A stretch of 52,411 bases of DNA from Sphingobacteriales bacterium (GTDB taxonomy: Bacteria > Bacteroidota > Bacteroidia > CAILMK01 > JAAYUY01). The translations under genes were made by a program, and so were the position numbers. The stretch covers positions 1-52,411 of the forward strand of contig JAAYUY010000050.1 in the NCBI GenBank assembly GCA_012517435.1, written 5' to 3'. The first letter of the stretch is position 1. Each line of letters opens with the position of its first letter. Shown piece by piece: positions 8,325 through 17,040 of this stretch. The notes under the pieces are model-generated. The model saw only the letters and a list, made by a program, of their open reading frames with translations. It did no database searches and was not told where the DNA came from.

Positions 8325-8538
8325 GTTGGTTTTAAAAGACTTCCAGATTTTAAACATAACCTCAGAATCCGAGGCGGTATCTTAAAGGAGCCATCATATA
8401 TTTTCTGTGGGTTCCCCATTAACTCATTTTGCACCCCATCCAATATGAAAACCCATCTCAAATACATATTCTCGTTAAGCCTTGAGCCTTTTCCTTTCAA
8501 GAATTTGAAATTTTATTTTTCCTGTTAAAAATAATTTA

Positions 8539-8546
8539 TACCTTTG
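8539..8546 (+). promoter_or_regulatory. Putative -7 element (TACCTTTG) for rpmE2
   Basis: TACCTTTG followed by CAG is an exact TAnnTTTG match 19 nt before the rpmE2 ATG. The rest of 8325-8538 holds only a weak CCTC...GAGG inverted repeat and no gene. Confidence 0.5.
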
Positions 8547-8565
8547 CAGCCGAAAAAATTTAGTC

Positions 8566-8826
8566 ATGAAAGAAGGAATTCACCCAAAAAAATACAGATT
8601 TGTCGTTTTTCAGGATATGTCGAATGGTACGTCATTCCTGACTCGTTCGTGTGTTGATACCAAGGAAACCATTACATGGAAAGACGGAAAAGAATATCCG
8701 TTTTTTAAACTTGAAATCAGCAATACTTCGCATCCATTTTTCACCGGGAAAAAGGTATTTGTTGATACCGCAGGACGTGTCGAAAAATTCTTTTCCAAGT
8801 ATAAGAAAACAGAACCCAAAAAATAA
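8566..8826 (+). CDS. rpmE2: 50S ribosomal protein L31 type B
   Basis: 86 residues. The sequence [27 protein letters not shown] and the C-terminal [20 protein letters not shown] segment are diagnostic of L31. The zinc-binding cysteines of the C+ form (CxxC) are absent, so this is the zinc-independent type B protein. It is followed by a strong intrinsic terminator and then by the GlmU-like gene. Confidence 0.95.
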   Translation: MKEGIHPKKYRFVVFQDMSNGTSFLTRSCVDTKETITWKDGKEYPFFKLEISNTSHPFFTGKKVFVDTAGRVEKFFSKYKKTEPKK

Positions 8827-8850
8827 CTCTTGTTTTATACTCAAAAAAAG

Positions 8851-8882
8851 GCTTCTTTTGAAATTCAAAAGAAGCTTTTTTA
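8851..8882 (+). terminator. Intrinsic terminator after rpmE2
   Basis: A 10-bp perfect stem, GCTTCTTTTG (8851-8860) with CAAAAGAAGC (8866-8875), closes a 5-nt loop and is followed by a run of T. An A-run precedes the stem, so it could also stop transcription from the other strand. It ends 11 nt before the next ATG. Confidence 0.85.
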
Positions 8883-8892
8883 TTTTTAATCT

Positions 8893-10071
8893 ATGGCAAA
8901 TTACATTCTGTTTGACGACCATCAGGTTTGGGAAAACTTGCTCCCCCTAACCTATACAAGGCCGGTCTCCGAAATACGTACCGGAATTCTTACCATCGCT
9001 GAAAAATGGAATTACTATCTGAACACATCTGTATCAAAATTAACTGAAGACTACCTCAGCAGAAAGTTCCCGACAAAAATCAGCGGAGACGACATCTATA
9101 TCAATTCTTCCATTCTTCCTGACAATGAGCTTGTTGAAGCCATCCATAATCTTAAGCCAGGTGAAGTGTTGCTTTCCAAAAATGAATGGCTTGCCTCCTA
9201 CGGACATCCCAAAACTTTCTTTAACCAACACAATCAATCTGAAAAGAAGATATTTAGTGGTAATTATCAGGCAATCAGACATTTATGGGATATTTTTCTG
9301 CTCAACGGGAAAGAGATTAATCGCGATTTCGGGATTCTGACAAAAGGGAAATCATCAGTTACTTTAAGTTCAAGTAACCGTATATTCGGTCAGCATCCGG
9401 TTTTTGCCGAAGAAGGAGCAAGCGCTGAATGTGCCATTTTCAATACTACCTTTGGTCCCATTTACCTTGGGAAACATTCACTGGTCATGGAGGGGAGCAT
9501 CATTCAAGGACCTTTTTCGCTTGGTGAAAGCTCTCAGGTCAAACTGGCTGCAAAAATTTATCCCGGCTCCACAATCGGACCTCAGTGCAGGGTAGGTGGA
9601 GAACTTAATAATGTTGTATTTTTAGGTTTTTCCAACAAAGCCCATGATGGCTTTCTGGGAAATGCTGTCATCGGTGAATGGTGCAACATCGGAGCAGATT
9701 CCAACAATTCCAATCTGAAAAACACCTATGAAAATGTGAAAGTCTGGAATTACAGCCACAAATCATTTATGGATAGTGGTTTACAGTTTTGCGGATTATT
9801 CATGGGAGACCATTCAAAATGCGGGATTAATACCATGTTCAACACCGGTACCAGTGTCGGGGTTTCCGCAAATATTTTCGGAGCGGGCTTTCCGCGAACC
9901 TTTATCCCATCTTTTGTATGGGGAGGAGCAGCAGGATTTACCACCTACAAGCCCGAAAAAGCTTTTCAATCCATGGCAGCCGTAATGTCGAGAAGAAATT
10001 GTGAGCTTAGCGAACTGGATAAATCGATTTTAAGCCATATCTTTGAAATCACAAAAGAATTCAGGAACTAA
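8893..10071 (+). CDS. GlmU-like sugar nucleotidyltransferase family protein (Bacteroidota alternative form)
   Basis: 392 residues. The N-terminus, YILFDDHQVWENLLPLTYTRPVSEIRTGILTI, is the signature of the Bacteroidota GlmU-related family, in which the nucleotidyltransferase domain lacks the classic LxxGxGTRM loop. From about residue 190 the sequence turns into left-handed beta-helix hexapeptides (IYLGKHSLVMEGSIIQGPF, GSTIGPQCRVGGELNNVVFLG, IGEWCNIGADS). Known members are proposed to act in nucleotide-sugar or N-acetylglucosamine 1-phosphate metabolism, but activity is not certain. It heads a run of closely spaced genes (44 bp to tpiA). Confidence 0.8.
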   Translation: MANYILFDDHQVWENLLPLTYTRPVSEIRTGILTIAEKWNYYLNTSVSKLTEDYLSRKFPTKISGDDIYINSSILPDNELVEAIHNLKPGEVLLSKNEWLASYGHPKTFFNQHNQSEKKIFSGNYQAIRHLWDIFLLNGKEINRDFGILTKGKSSVTLSSSNRIFGQHPVFAEEGASAECAIFNTTFGPIYLGKHSLVMEGSIIQGPFSLGESSQVKLAAKIYPGSTIGPQCRVGGELNNVVFLGFSNKAHDGFLGNAVIGEWCNIGADSNNSNLKNTYENVKVWNYSHKSFMDSGLQFCGLFMGDHSKCGINTMFNTGTSVGVSANIFGAGFPRTFIPSFVWGGAAGFTTYKPEKAFQSMAAVMSRRNCELSELDKSILSHIFEITKEFRN

Positions 10072-10115
10072 ACTCTTTTGCCTTATTTCATTTCACATTG
10101 ACAAAGTTTTTCGGT

Positions 10116-10880
10116 ATGAAAAGGTTCAAAATTGCAGCAGGAAACTGGAAAATGAATACTACCAATGCTTCTGCAGAATTGTTTTTAAATGAACTCACGA
10201 ATTTATTGAAAGGAGCAAAACAGGATGCTGATAAAAAAATCATCATTTTCCCCCCCTATACCCACCTTAATTTATTTTCCAAAATATTGAAAAACAGTAT
10301 GATAGAATATGGAGCACAAAATCTCCATCAAAACGACCATGGTGCTTTTACCGGAGAAATCTCAGCTGAAATGCTGACTGAGGCAGGTTGCCGTTATGTG
10401 ATTGTCGGGCATTCAGAAAGAAGACAATATTTTCATGAAACCAATGAACTACTGGCTCTGAAAATCAGGCAGGCATTAAAATATCAACTCACGCCCATTT
10501 ATTGTATCGGTGAAACCTTCGATCAGCGTCAGCAAAATATTTATTTTCAGGTTATTGAAGAACAGTTAAACACAGGTCTTTTTCATCTTTCTGAAAATGA
10601 ATTGCTTCAATGTATTATTGCTTACGAACCGGTCTGGGCTATCGGAACCGGAGTCAATGCCACCCCCGCTCAGGCCCAGGAAGTACATCATTTCATACGT
10701 CTGAAAATCGCTGAAAAGTACAATGAAAACATTTCACAGCAAATCAGCATACTTTACGGAGGCAGTATCAAACCTTCCAATTCAGCCGAACTCTTCTCTC
10801 AACCCGACATTGACGGTGGCCTAATTGGCGGGGCTTCTCTGCAGGTGAACGATTTTTTTGCCATCATTAATTCTTTTTAA
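10116..10880 (+). CDS. tpiA: Triosephosphate isomerase
   Basis: 254 residues, the normal length, from the ATG at 10116. The upstream in-frame TTG would add six non-conserved residues. It interconverts dihydroxyacetone phosphate and glyceraldehyde 3-phosphate in glycolysis. All catalytic elements are present: AAGNWKMN with Lys12, the electrophilic His in VGHSERR, the base Glu in AYEPVWAIGTG, and the phosphate-binding YGGSIKPSN and GGLIGGASL segments. Its stop shares one base with the prmA start (TAATG), indicating translational coupling. Confidence 0.97.
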   Translation: MKRFKIAAGNWKMNTTNASAELFLNELTNLLKGAKQDADKKIIIFPPYTHLNLFSKILKNSMIEYGAQNLHQNDHGAFTGEISAEMLTEAGCRYVIVGHSERRQYFHETNELLALKIRQALKYQLTPIYCIGETFDQRQQNIYFQVIEEQLNTGLFHLSENELLQCIIAYEPVWAIGTGVNATPAQAQEVHHFIRLKIAEKYNENISQQISILYGGSIKPSNSAELFSQPDIDGGLIGGASLQVNDFFAIINSF

Positions 10881-11707
10881 TGCGCAGCCTCGAGTTTGAA
10901 ATACATTGTCCTGAAAATTATCATGAACTTCTGATTTATGAACTTTCTCAGGATACAGAAATCAGTTTTCTTCAAAGTGAGCATATATTAAAGGCCTACA
11001 TACCTGATCATGAGAAAATAAAAAACCGGATTGTTACTGTTTTAAGCAGCTATTCCAATGTCATTCCCGACTTTTCCTTCAACATAATTCCTGTTCGTGA
11101 AGAAAACTGGAACAAACTGTGGGAAAGTAATTTCGAACCTGTGGTACTGGCCAATAAATACATCATCATCGCTCCTTTTCATCATTCATACGATCAGCAA
11201 TATCAATCAGTTTTAATACAGCCGGAGATGGCATTTGGTACCGGGCATCACGCCACTACAGCCCTGATGACAGATTTCCTGATTCAAATGAATGTGAAAG
11301 GAAAGAGTATTATTGACTTCGGATGTGGAACCGGAATTTTATCTATCATAAGTGAAAAAGAAGGTGCCGGTAAAATTCTGGCTATCGACAATGACAGCAG
11401 GGCTGTGGCAAGTGCGGGAAAAAACATCAGACTCAATCATTGTAATAGGATTACTGTAAAAAAAGGCACATTGCAAAGTATCGGAAATGAAAAATCTGAT
11501 ATGATTCTGGCAAATATCACAAAAAACACCATTCTGCGTTATTTAAAAGCAATGGGTAATATTCTGAACAAAGATGGAAGCGTGATATGCAGTGGTTTTC
11601 GCCCGGAAGACTTTTCTGATATTGAGCATTCTTTTCAGCAACATGGATTCAGGCTACTTGAAAAAGCGCAAAAAGACGGATGGGGAGCAGCAAAATTTAA
11701 AATTTAA
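10880..11707 (+). CDS. prmA: Ribosomal protein L11 methyltransferase
   Basis: 275 residues. It trimethylates lysines and the N-terminus of L11 using S-adenosylmethionine. The N-terminal substrate domain ends in the PrmA signature ENWNKLWESNFEPV. It is followed by QPEMAFGTGHHATT, the AdoMet motif I IDFGCGTGILSI, the acidic motif LAIDNDSRAV, and LANITKNTI in place of the catalytic NPPY-like motif, as usual for PrmA. It ends GWGAAKF. The start overlaps the tpiA stop; the next gene begins 10 nt after its stop. Confidence 0.95.
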   Translation: MRSLEFEIHCPENYHELLIYELSQDTEISFLQSEHILKAYIPDHEKIKNRIVTVLSSYSNVIPDFSFNIIPVREENWNKLWESNFEPVVLANKYIIIAPFHHSYDQQYQSVLIQPEMAFGTGHHATTALMTDFLIQMNVKGKSIIDFGCGTGILSIISEKEGAGKILAIDNDSRAVASAGKNIRLNHCNRITVKKGTLQSIGNEKSDMILANITKNTILRYLKAMGNILNKDGSVICSGFRPEDFSDIEHSFQQHGFRLLEKAQKDGWGAAKFKI

Positions 11708-11717
11708 AAATCTGTTC

Positions 11718-14700
11718 ATGGCAGGAAAAAGAAAAATAAACTTTCAGTGGAGTGTTTCAGGAATCATATTTTTACTACTGACACTCTGTATTTTCAAATC
11801 ATCAGCTCAGGTGTATGATTTTTCAAAGGATCCTGAAAAGTTTCAAAGCGAAATCAGGACTTTATTTAAAGGAATTCAGGTTGAAAAAACGAATAAAATT
11901 GTTGATGAATTCCTGTTAAAATTAAAAAACGATCAGTTTTCCGCAGAAGAATTTTTAAAAATTGTGAACACCTGCAATTTCATGTTAAAACTTCACCTGA
12001 AGGCACTTCCTCATTTCGAACAATATCTTGAACTTTTAAATGCCTACAAGAACAATTTTATTACTATCGACAAATTTAATCAATGGGATGAAGTGTACAG
12101 GGAAGTTGCCAAAAACAATAAACGCTATCTGGACGATTTCAATGCCTGTATATTAGCTCTTTTTTCTCAGAACGCTGTTTACAGTGAAGTCAGCAAAACA
12201 TGGAAAATCAATACTTTCGACTACAACATTATCTATGAAAAAGTTCCTCAGATAGTCGTAGAGCATCCCATTAGCCTCACCTGCCGGACAAAGGAAGACA
12301 CCCTGATTATACACCAGACGACAGGTATTTATTATCCTATTGATTATAAATGGCGAGGTTCAAATGGTTTGGTCAACTGGAGAAGGGTTTTACTTGACAC
12401 GACAGAGGTATATGCCAAAATCAGGAACTATGTCATCAATACCAAATCCGCTGAACTTGAAGCAGATTCGGTTGAGTTTTGGAATAAAAGATATTTTTCC
12501 AACAAACTTTTTGGCAAGCTGTGGGATAGGGCTATGACCACCTATTCCGGTGTAAATTCCAAATATCCAAAATTCAGGTCATATAAGGCTGTTTATATTC
12601 TGGATAAATTATCTAAAAACGTACTCTATATAGGGGGATTCACGCAGGAAGGAATTGATATGCTGGGCTCGAGCAGTATGGATATTCCGGGGGAACCCAA
12701 AGTCAAAGCGAGAGTAATTATCTCATATAAAGGGAAACCTACCCTTAGAGCAGAATCAGATGCTTTTCTAATTACACCTGAAAAAATTGTTGCCAGCAAT
12801 TCCACGGTTTCGATTTATTACCAGAAAGATTCTTTGTTCCATCCAAAAATTATCTTCAACTATTCGATCCTAACGAGAAAAATAATGCTTACCCGTGGAG
12901 ACAATGGCATGTACCGGAGCCCCATGTACGATACCTATCACAAGCTTGAAATGGAATTCGACCAGCTTGAATGGAATATTGACGACCCAAAAATGGATAT
13001 GCGTCTGTTCTATGGAAGTGAAGGTTCCGCATGGTTTACTTCTTCTGACTTCTTTACCGCTGAAACTTTCAATAAAATTCAGAGTGTCCTTGATTTTAAT
13101 CCTGTTGTCAAGCTAAAGGAAATTTCTGTCAGAAAGAGGACTAAAGTCATTTCACAGGCAGAATTTGCCGACTATATCGGGGTTCAGCCCGAATTTGTTA
13201 CTTCATTGCTGATTACCCTCACCATGCAGGGTTTTATCATTTACGATGAAGACAAAAAAACAATCTTAATCAGAGACAAAACCATACTGTATGCCAATGC
13301 AGCCGATAATAAAATGGACTACGACCTGCTGCGAATTGAATCTATCATTAAAAAAAGTAATGCAGTTTTTAGCCTCGAAAGCGGGAATCTGGACATTGAA
13401 GGAGTGGGAAATGTATTATTCAGCGACAGTCACAAGGTTTACATTTATCCGCAAAACCAGAAACTAATTATCAAGAATGACAGAAACATGGAGTTTAACG
13501 GATATGTCAGGGCAGGGCTTTTTGAATTTTTCGGTTCCAATTTTAATTTTGACTACCAGACCTTTAAAATTTCCATGAACAACATCGACTCCCTCAGGTT
13601 CTGGGTAAGAATCGACCCCACCAAGCCAACACTTATCGCATTGATACAGAGTGTTCTGCAAAATGTCAGCGGATATTTATACATCGATAATCCCAAGAAT
13701 AAATCAGGGCGAATAAATTATCCGGAGTATCCCATCTTTGAGTGTACGAAAAACTCCTTTGTCTATTACGACCGAAAAGAAATTCTGGGAGGAGTGTATT
13801 CCCGCGACCGGTTTTATTTTGAAATAAAGCCTTTTAAGGTAGATAGCTTATATACTTTTACCATGGAAGGCCTTACTTTTGACGGCACCTTTCATTCAGG
13901 AGGCATTATGCCTGTGTTTGACTACCGGCTGGTTCCCCAGAAAGACAGGTCGCTTGGATTTACCAAAACAGATGTTTTTCCGCTCTACATCAATCAGGGG
14001 AAGCCAAAAGGAGAAGGTGATGTTACTATTTCATTGAGCAACAAAGGCTTAAGAGGAACCGGAAGCATAGAATACCTGACTTCGATTACCAAATCACCAG
14101 ATTTTATTTTCTTCCTCGATTCTGTGAGAGCAAACAGTACCTCGTTCAACCTTGAACACAATGCCATGAACAAATATCCCAAGGTTATTGGCCAGGATGT
14201 TTTCACCCGATGGTATCCCTATAAAGATACCATGATCATCGAAAAGCTTCAGATACCCTTTAAAATCTATGAAAAAGGATATGATTTTTCCGGAAATCTG
14301 GTTCTGACGCCAGCCAGACTTAGCAGCAGCGGAACTTTCGATTACCTGAACAGTACCATTTCCTCCGGAGAATTTGTATTTACCCCCACAAAACTGCTTT
14401 CAGAAGATGCCACCCTGCGTATCGAAAGCGATGACCCGAACCTCTCAGCCATTATTGCACCCAACATTAAGCTCGATCTTGATATTGAAAAAGATGTGTT
14501 AAAAGGACAATCTATCAGCGATCAGCATAAAATCCTTTTTCCTCTTAACAGGTATCTGACCAGCATGAAAAAATTTGTGTGGTACAGCCTCGAAGACAGG
14601 GTTGAACTCAATAAGGGAGATTTTCAGACAGATAAGGATTGCTACTTTATGTCAACCCATAAAGATCAGGATTCATTGCAGTTTCAGTCAACCTATGCTG

Positions 14701-16148
14701 TTTATGATTTAAAAAAATACTATATCAATGCTGAGAAGATACCTTATATTCCCGTAGCCGATGCACGAATTTTCCCCTTTGAAGGCAAGGCAGTTATCGA
14801 ACGTGATGCCCTGATGCAATCGCTGAAAAATGCTAAAGTTAAAGCTGATACCATTAATTTTTACCACGAACTCTATGATTGTTTAATCAATGTTTTTGGT
14901 AAATATAAATATACGGGATACGGAAAATATGACTACATCGACAAATACAAAACCAGGCAGGTGCTTAACTTTTACCAGATTCGGGTGGATGAAAGCCGAA
15001 GGACCTATGCCCGTTCAAAGATTACCGACAGCATGAATTTCAAACTCAGTCCGCAATTTAAATTTACCGGATATGCCGATTTGAACGGAAACATCAGAGA
15101 GCTTGATTTTGACGGATTTGTATTCCCCGATCATAAAAGACCGGAATTCCGCACCGGATGGTTTTCCTATCACAACCGCATCAATCCCGACTCTGTCTAT
15201 TTTGCCCTCTCCTATCCAAAAGGCAAAGAAGGGCGTGAACTTTACACAGGTATTTATTTAGGCACCGATTCTCCCTATGTTTACAATCTTTTCCTTGGCT
15301 ATAAAAAAGCTTTTGCCGATCAGGAGATTTTTACCGTAACCGAAGGCATCCTTTATTATGATGAAAAGAAAGCTTCTTTCGTCTTTGCTGATAAAGACAA
15401 AATCTATTATGAAGAATTAAGGGGAGCACTTTTCTCGCTGAAGCCTGCTAACGGTGATGCTTACGGGGAAGGAAAATTTGATTTTGGAGAAGATATAAAA
15501 GCTATCGACATAGCAACTGCCGGAACTTTTAATTATTTTGCCGAGAACGGTAAATTTATTTTTGATATTGTGATGACTATCCAGTTCCCGTTTGATGAAA
15601 AAGCAATGAACCAGATGATAGATGTGGTGGTTCAGTCAAGCTATTTCAGAAAAGACACACGAAACAAACGGGATGCTGTCCAGAAAGGGATAGCCGAACT
15701 GGTTCCGGATGAAAAAGAGATGCGAACGATTCTGGCAGAAATTGAAAACTTCGGACAAATTCCGATTACAAAAAACCTGACCAAAACCTTTGTCCTTTCT
15801 GATCTTAAAATAACTTTTGAGCCTGAAGAAAGAGTATTTCAGTCGGATGACAACATGCTCGGATTAATCAGCATACGCAAAGCCACTATTAACAAATACA
15901 TAGGCGGAGCCATGCAATTAAGTAAAAAACGAAGTGGTACTTCATTTACATTATATCTCGAGAGCGATAAGGAAAACTTTTATTTCTTCAAATACAACTA
16001 CGGCATATTCAATGTAGTTTCGTCTGACAAAGAATTCAATAAAATTTTCACTTCAACGCTGACAAAATACTCAGAAAACAAATACCGTCTGAAACGGGCA
16101 GCCCCACGTGATCTGGAAACCTTTAAAAAGAAAATGAAACTGTATTAG
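11718..16148 (+). CDS. Giant exported beta-strand-rich protein, family not recognised
   Basis: 1476 residues from the ATG at 11718; an earlier in-frame start would lie inside prmA. The N-terminus has a positively charged stretch, a hydrophobic signal segment and a SSAQ cleavage site, so it is exported. Residues about 30-200 are helical (repeated EEFLKIVNTCNFML-like helices). A short helix-turn-helix-like block occurs around ISQAEFADYIGVQPEFV. From about residue 560 to 1300 there are many amphipathic beta strands in LEADSVEF-, GEGDVTISL- and SGNLVLTPARL-like repeats, resembling OstA/LptA or TamB/AsmA-type groove proteins. It ends in a basic helix. It sits 10 nt after prmA and 1 nt before plsY, so it is an integral operon member. 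A role in envelope lipid transport is only an inference from fold impression and neighbours. Confidence 0.6.
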   Translation: MAGKRKINFQWSVSGIIFLLLTLCIFKSSAQVYDFSKDPEKFQSEIRTLFKGIQVEKTNKIVDEFLLKLKNDQFSAEEFLKIVNTCNFMLKLHLKALPHFEQYLELLNAYKNNFITIDKFNQWDEVYREVAKNNKRYLDDFNACILALFSQNAVYSEVSKTWKINTFDYNIIYEKVPQIVVEHPISLTCRTKEDTLIIHQTTGIYYPIDYKWRGSNGLVNWRRVLLDTTEVYAKIRNYVINTKSAELEADSVEFWNKRYFSNKLFGKLWDRAMTTYSGVNSKYPKFRSYKAVYILDKLSKNVLYIGGFTQEGIDMLGSSSMDIPGEPKVKARVIISYKGKPTLRAESDAFLITPEKIVASNSTVSIYYQKDSLFHPKIIFNYSILTRKIMLTRGDNGMYRSPMYDTYHKLEMEFDQLEWNIDDPKMDMRLFYGSEGSAWFTSSDFFTAETFNKIQSVLDFNPVVKLKEISVRKRTKVISQAEFADYIGVQPEFVTSLLITLTMQGFIIYDEDKKTILIRDKTILYANAADNKMDYDLLRIESIIKKSNAVFSLESGNLDIEGVGNVLFSDSHKVYIYPQNQKLIIKNDRNMEFNGYVRAGLFEFFGSNFNFDYQTFKISMNNIDSLRFWVRIDPTKPTLIALIQSVLQNVSGYLYIDNPKNKSGRINYPEYPIFECTKNSFVYYDRKEILGGVYSRDRFYFEIKPFKVDSLYTFTMEGLTFDGTFHSGGIMPVFDYRLVPQKDRSLGFTKTDVFPLYINQGKPKGEGDVTISLSNKGLRGTGSIEYLTSITKSPDFIFFLDSVRANSTSFNLEHNAMNKYPKVIGQDVFTRWYPYKDTMIIEKLQIPFKIYEKGYDFSGNLVLTPARLSSSGTFDYLNSTISSGEFVFTPTKLLSEDATLRIESDDPNLSAIIAPNIKLDLDIEKDVLKGQSISDQHKILFPLNRYLTSMKKFVWYSLEDRVELNKGDFQTDKDCYFMSTHKDQDSLQFQSTYAVYDLKKYYINAEKIPYIPVADARIFPFEGKAVIERDALMQSLKNAKVKADTINFYHELYDCLINVFGKYKYTGYGKYDYIDKYKTRQVLNFYQIRVDESRRTYARSKITDSMNFKLSPQFKFTGYADLNGNIRELDFDGFVFPDHKRPEFRTGWFSYHNRINPDSVYFALSYPKGKEGRELYTGIYLGTDSPYVYNLFLGYKKAFADQEIFTVTEGILYYDEKKASFVFADKDKIYYEELRGALFSLKPANGDAYGEGKFDFGEDIKAIDIATAGTFNYFAENGKFIFDIVMTIQFPFDEKAMNQMIDVVVQSSYFRKDTRNKRDAVQKGIAELVPDEKEMRTILAEIENFGQIPITKNLTKTFVLSDLKITFEPEERVFQSDDNMLGLISIRKATINKYIGGAMQLSKKRSGTSFTLYLESDKENFYFFKYNYGIFNVVSSDKEFNKIFTSTLTKYSENKYRLKRAAPRDLETFKKKMKLY

Positions 16149-16149
16149 C

Positions 16150-16779
16150 ATGATTGAAATTCTCATACCCGTCATCGCTTATTTATTAGGCTCAATTCCA
16201 ACGGCCGTGTTGATAGGCAAATATTTTTACGGAATCGATGTCAGAGAGAAAGGGAGCGGAAATGCAGGCGCTACCAATACTTTCAGGATTTTAGGAGCAA
16301 AAGCCGCCATCCCCGTCTTGTTTATCGACATTCTGAAAGGATTTCTTGCCGTCAAACTGATTTTAATTTCAGGTCTCGGCCATCAGCCGGAAGCCCTCAA
16401 AATCCAGATGCTCTCAGGTATTCTGGCTTCTCTTGGTCATATCTTCCCTGTATTTGCAAAATTCAGGGGCGGTAAAGGTGTGGCAACCCTGACAGGCGTT
16501 GTTCTGGCTATTGAGCCCAATGCACTTTTGTTTGCATTGCCCGTTTTTATTCTGACCGTTCTTATAACCCGTTTTGTTTCTCTTGGCTCTATTCTGGCCA
16601 CCGTCAGCTTACCCTTTGTTTTTCTGTTTATCCTGCATCTTACCCGCTTCGAATATCTTGTTTTTTCGCTGATAATCATCACTATTGTCATCTTTACCCA
16701 TTGGAAAAATATTCTCAGATTGATGGAAGGAAAAGAAAATGCCTTCAGTTTAAACAGAAAATCACATGACAGTAAATAA
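16150..16779 (+). CDS. plsY: Glycerol-3-phosphate acyltransferase PlsY
   Basis: 209 residues, multi-pass membrane protein. It transfers an acyl group from acyl phosphate to glycerol 3-phosphate, the first step of phospholipid synthesis. The three PlsY motifs are clear: GSIPTAVLIGK near residue 14, the glycine-rich GSGNAGATNTFR (about 36-47), and the C-terminal GHIFPVFAKFRGGKGVAT (about 96-113). Five hydrophobic segments fit the known topology. It begins 1 nt after the giant exported protein and overlaps clpS by 14 nt. Confidence 0.95.
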   Translation: MIEILIPVIAYLLGSIPTAVLIGKYFYGIDVREKGSGNAGATNTFRILGAKAAIPVLFIDILKGFLAVKLILISGLGHQPEALKIQMLSGILASLGHIFPVFAKFRGGKGVATLTGVVLAIEPNALLFALPVFILTVLITRFVSLGSILATVSLPFVFLFILHLTRFEYLVFSLIIITIVIFTHWKNILRLMEGKENAFSLNRKSHDSK

Positions 16780-17035
16780 CCCTGATAATCAGTCAGAACG
16801 AATCAATATCCACAAAAATCATCAACTCATTCTGCACAATGATGATGTAAACACCTTTGATTTTGTCATTAAAACCCTGATGGATATTTGTCACTTTGAC
16901 GAGGTTCAGGCAGAGCAGATTGCCCTTCTGACCCATTTTAAAGGAGAAATAGTCATCAAACATGGTGATAAAAACTATCTGACCGCCTTAAAGCTCTCCC
17001 TTGAAGAGGCAGGACTAACAGTTTCTATCGGATAG
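16766..17035 (+). CDS. clpS: ATP-dependent Clp protease adaptor ClpS
   Basis: 89 residues. It delivers N-degron substrates to ClpAP-type proteases. The ClpS core LILHNDDVNTFDFVIKTL carries the NDD(V)NT motif that binds the N-terminal residue, followed by EQAEQIALLTHFKGE-like helix (here VQAEQIALLTHFKGE), in which the usual HxxG is HFKG, and the C-terminal strand LEEAGLTVSI. The start overlaps plsY by 14 nt and the stop is 5 bp from the convergent hybrid kinase gene. Confidence 0.92.
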   Translation: MTVNNPDNQSERINIHKNHQLILHNDDVNTFDFVIKTLMDICHFDEVQAEQIALLTHFKGEIVIKHGDKNYLTALKLSLEEAGLTVSIG

Positions 17036-17040
17036 AAAGT

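Noticed and set aside
8365-8385. CCTC...GAGG inverted repeat before rpmE2
   Set aside because: Four-base stem without T-run or conservation evidence; may be chance.
11592-11717. Upstream extension of the 1476-residue protein inside prmA
   Set aside because: The added residues are prmA bases read in another frame, and a proper signal peptide begins at 11718.
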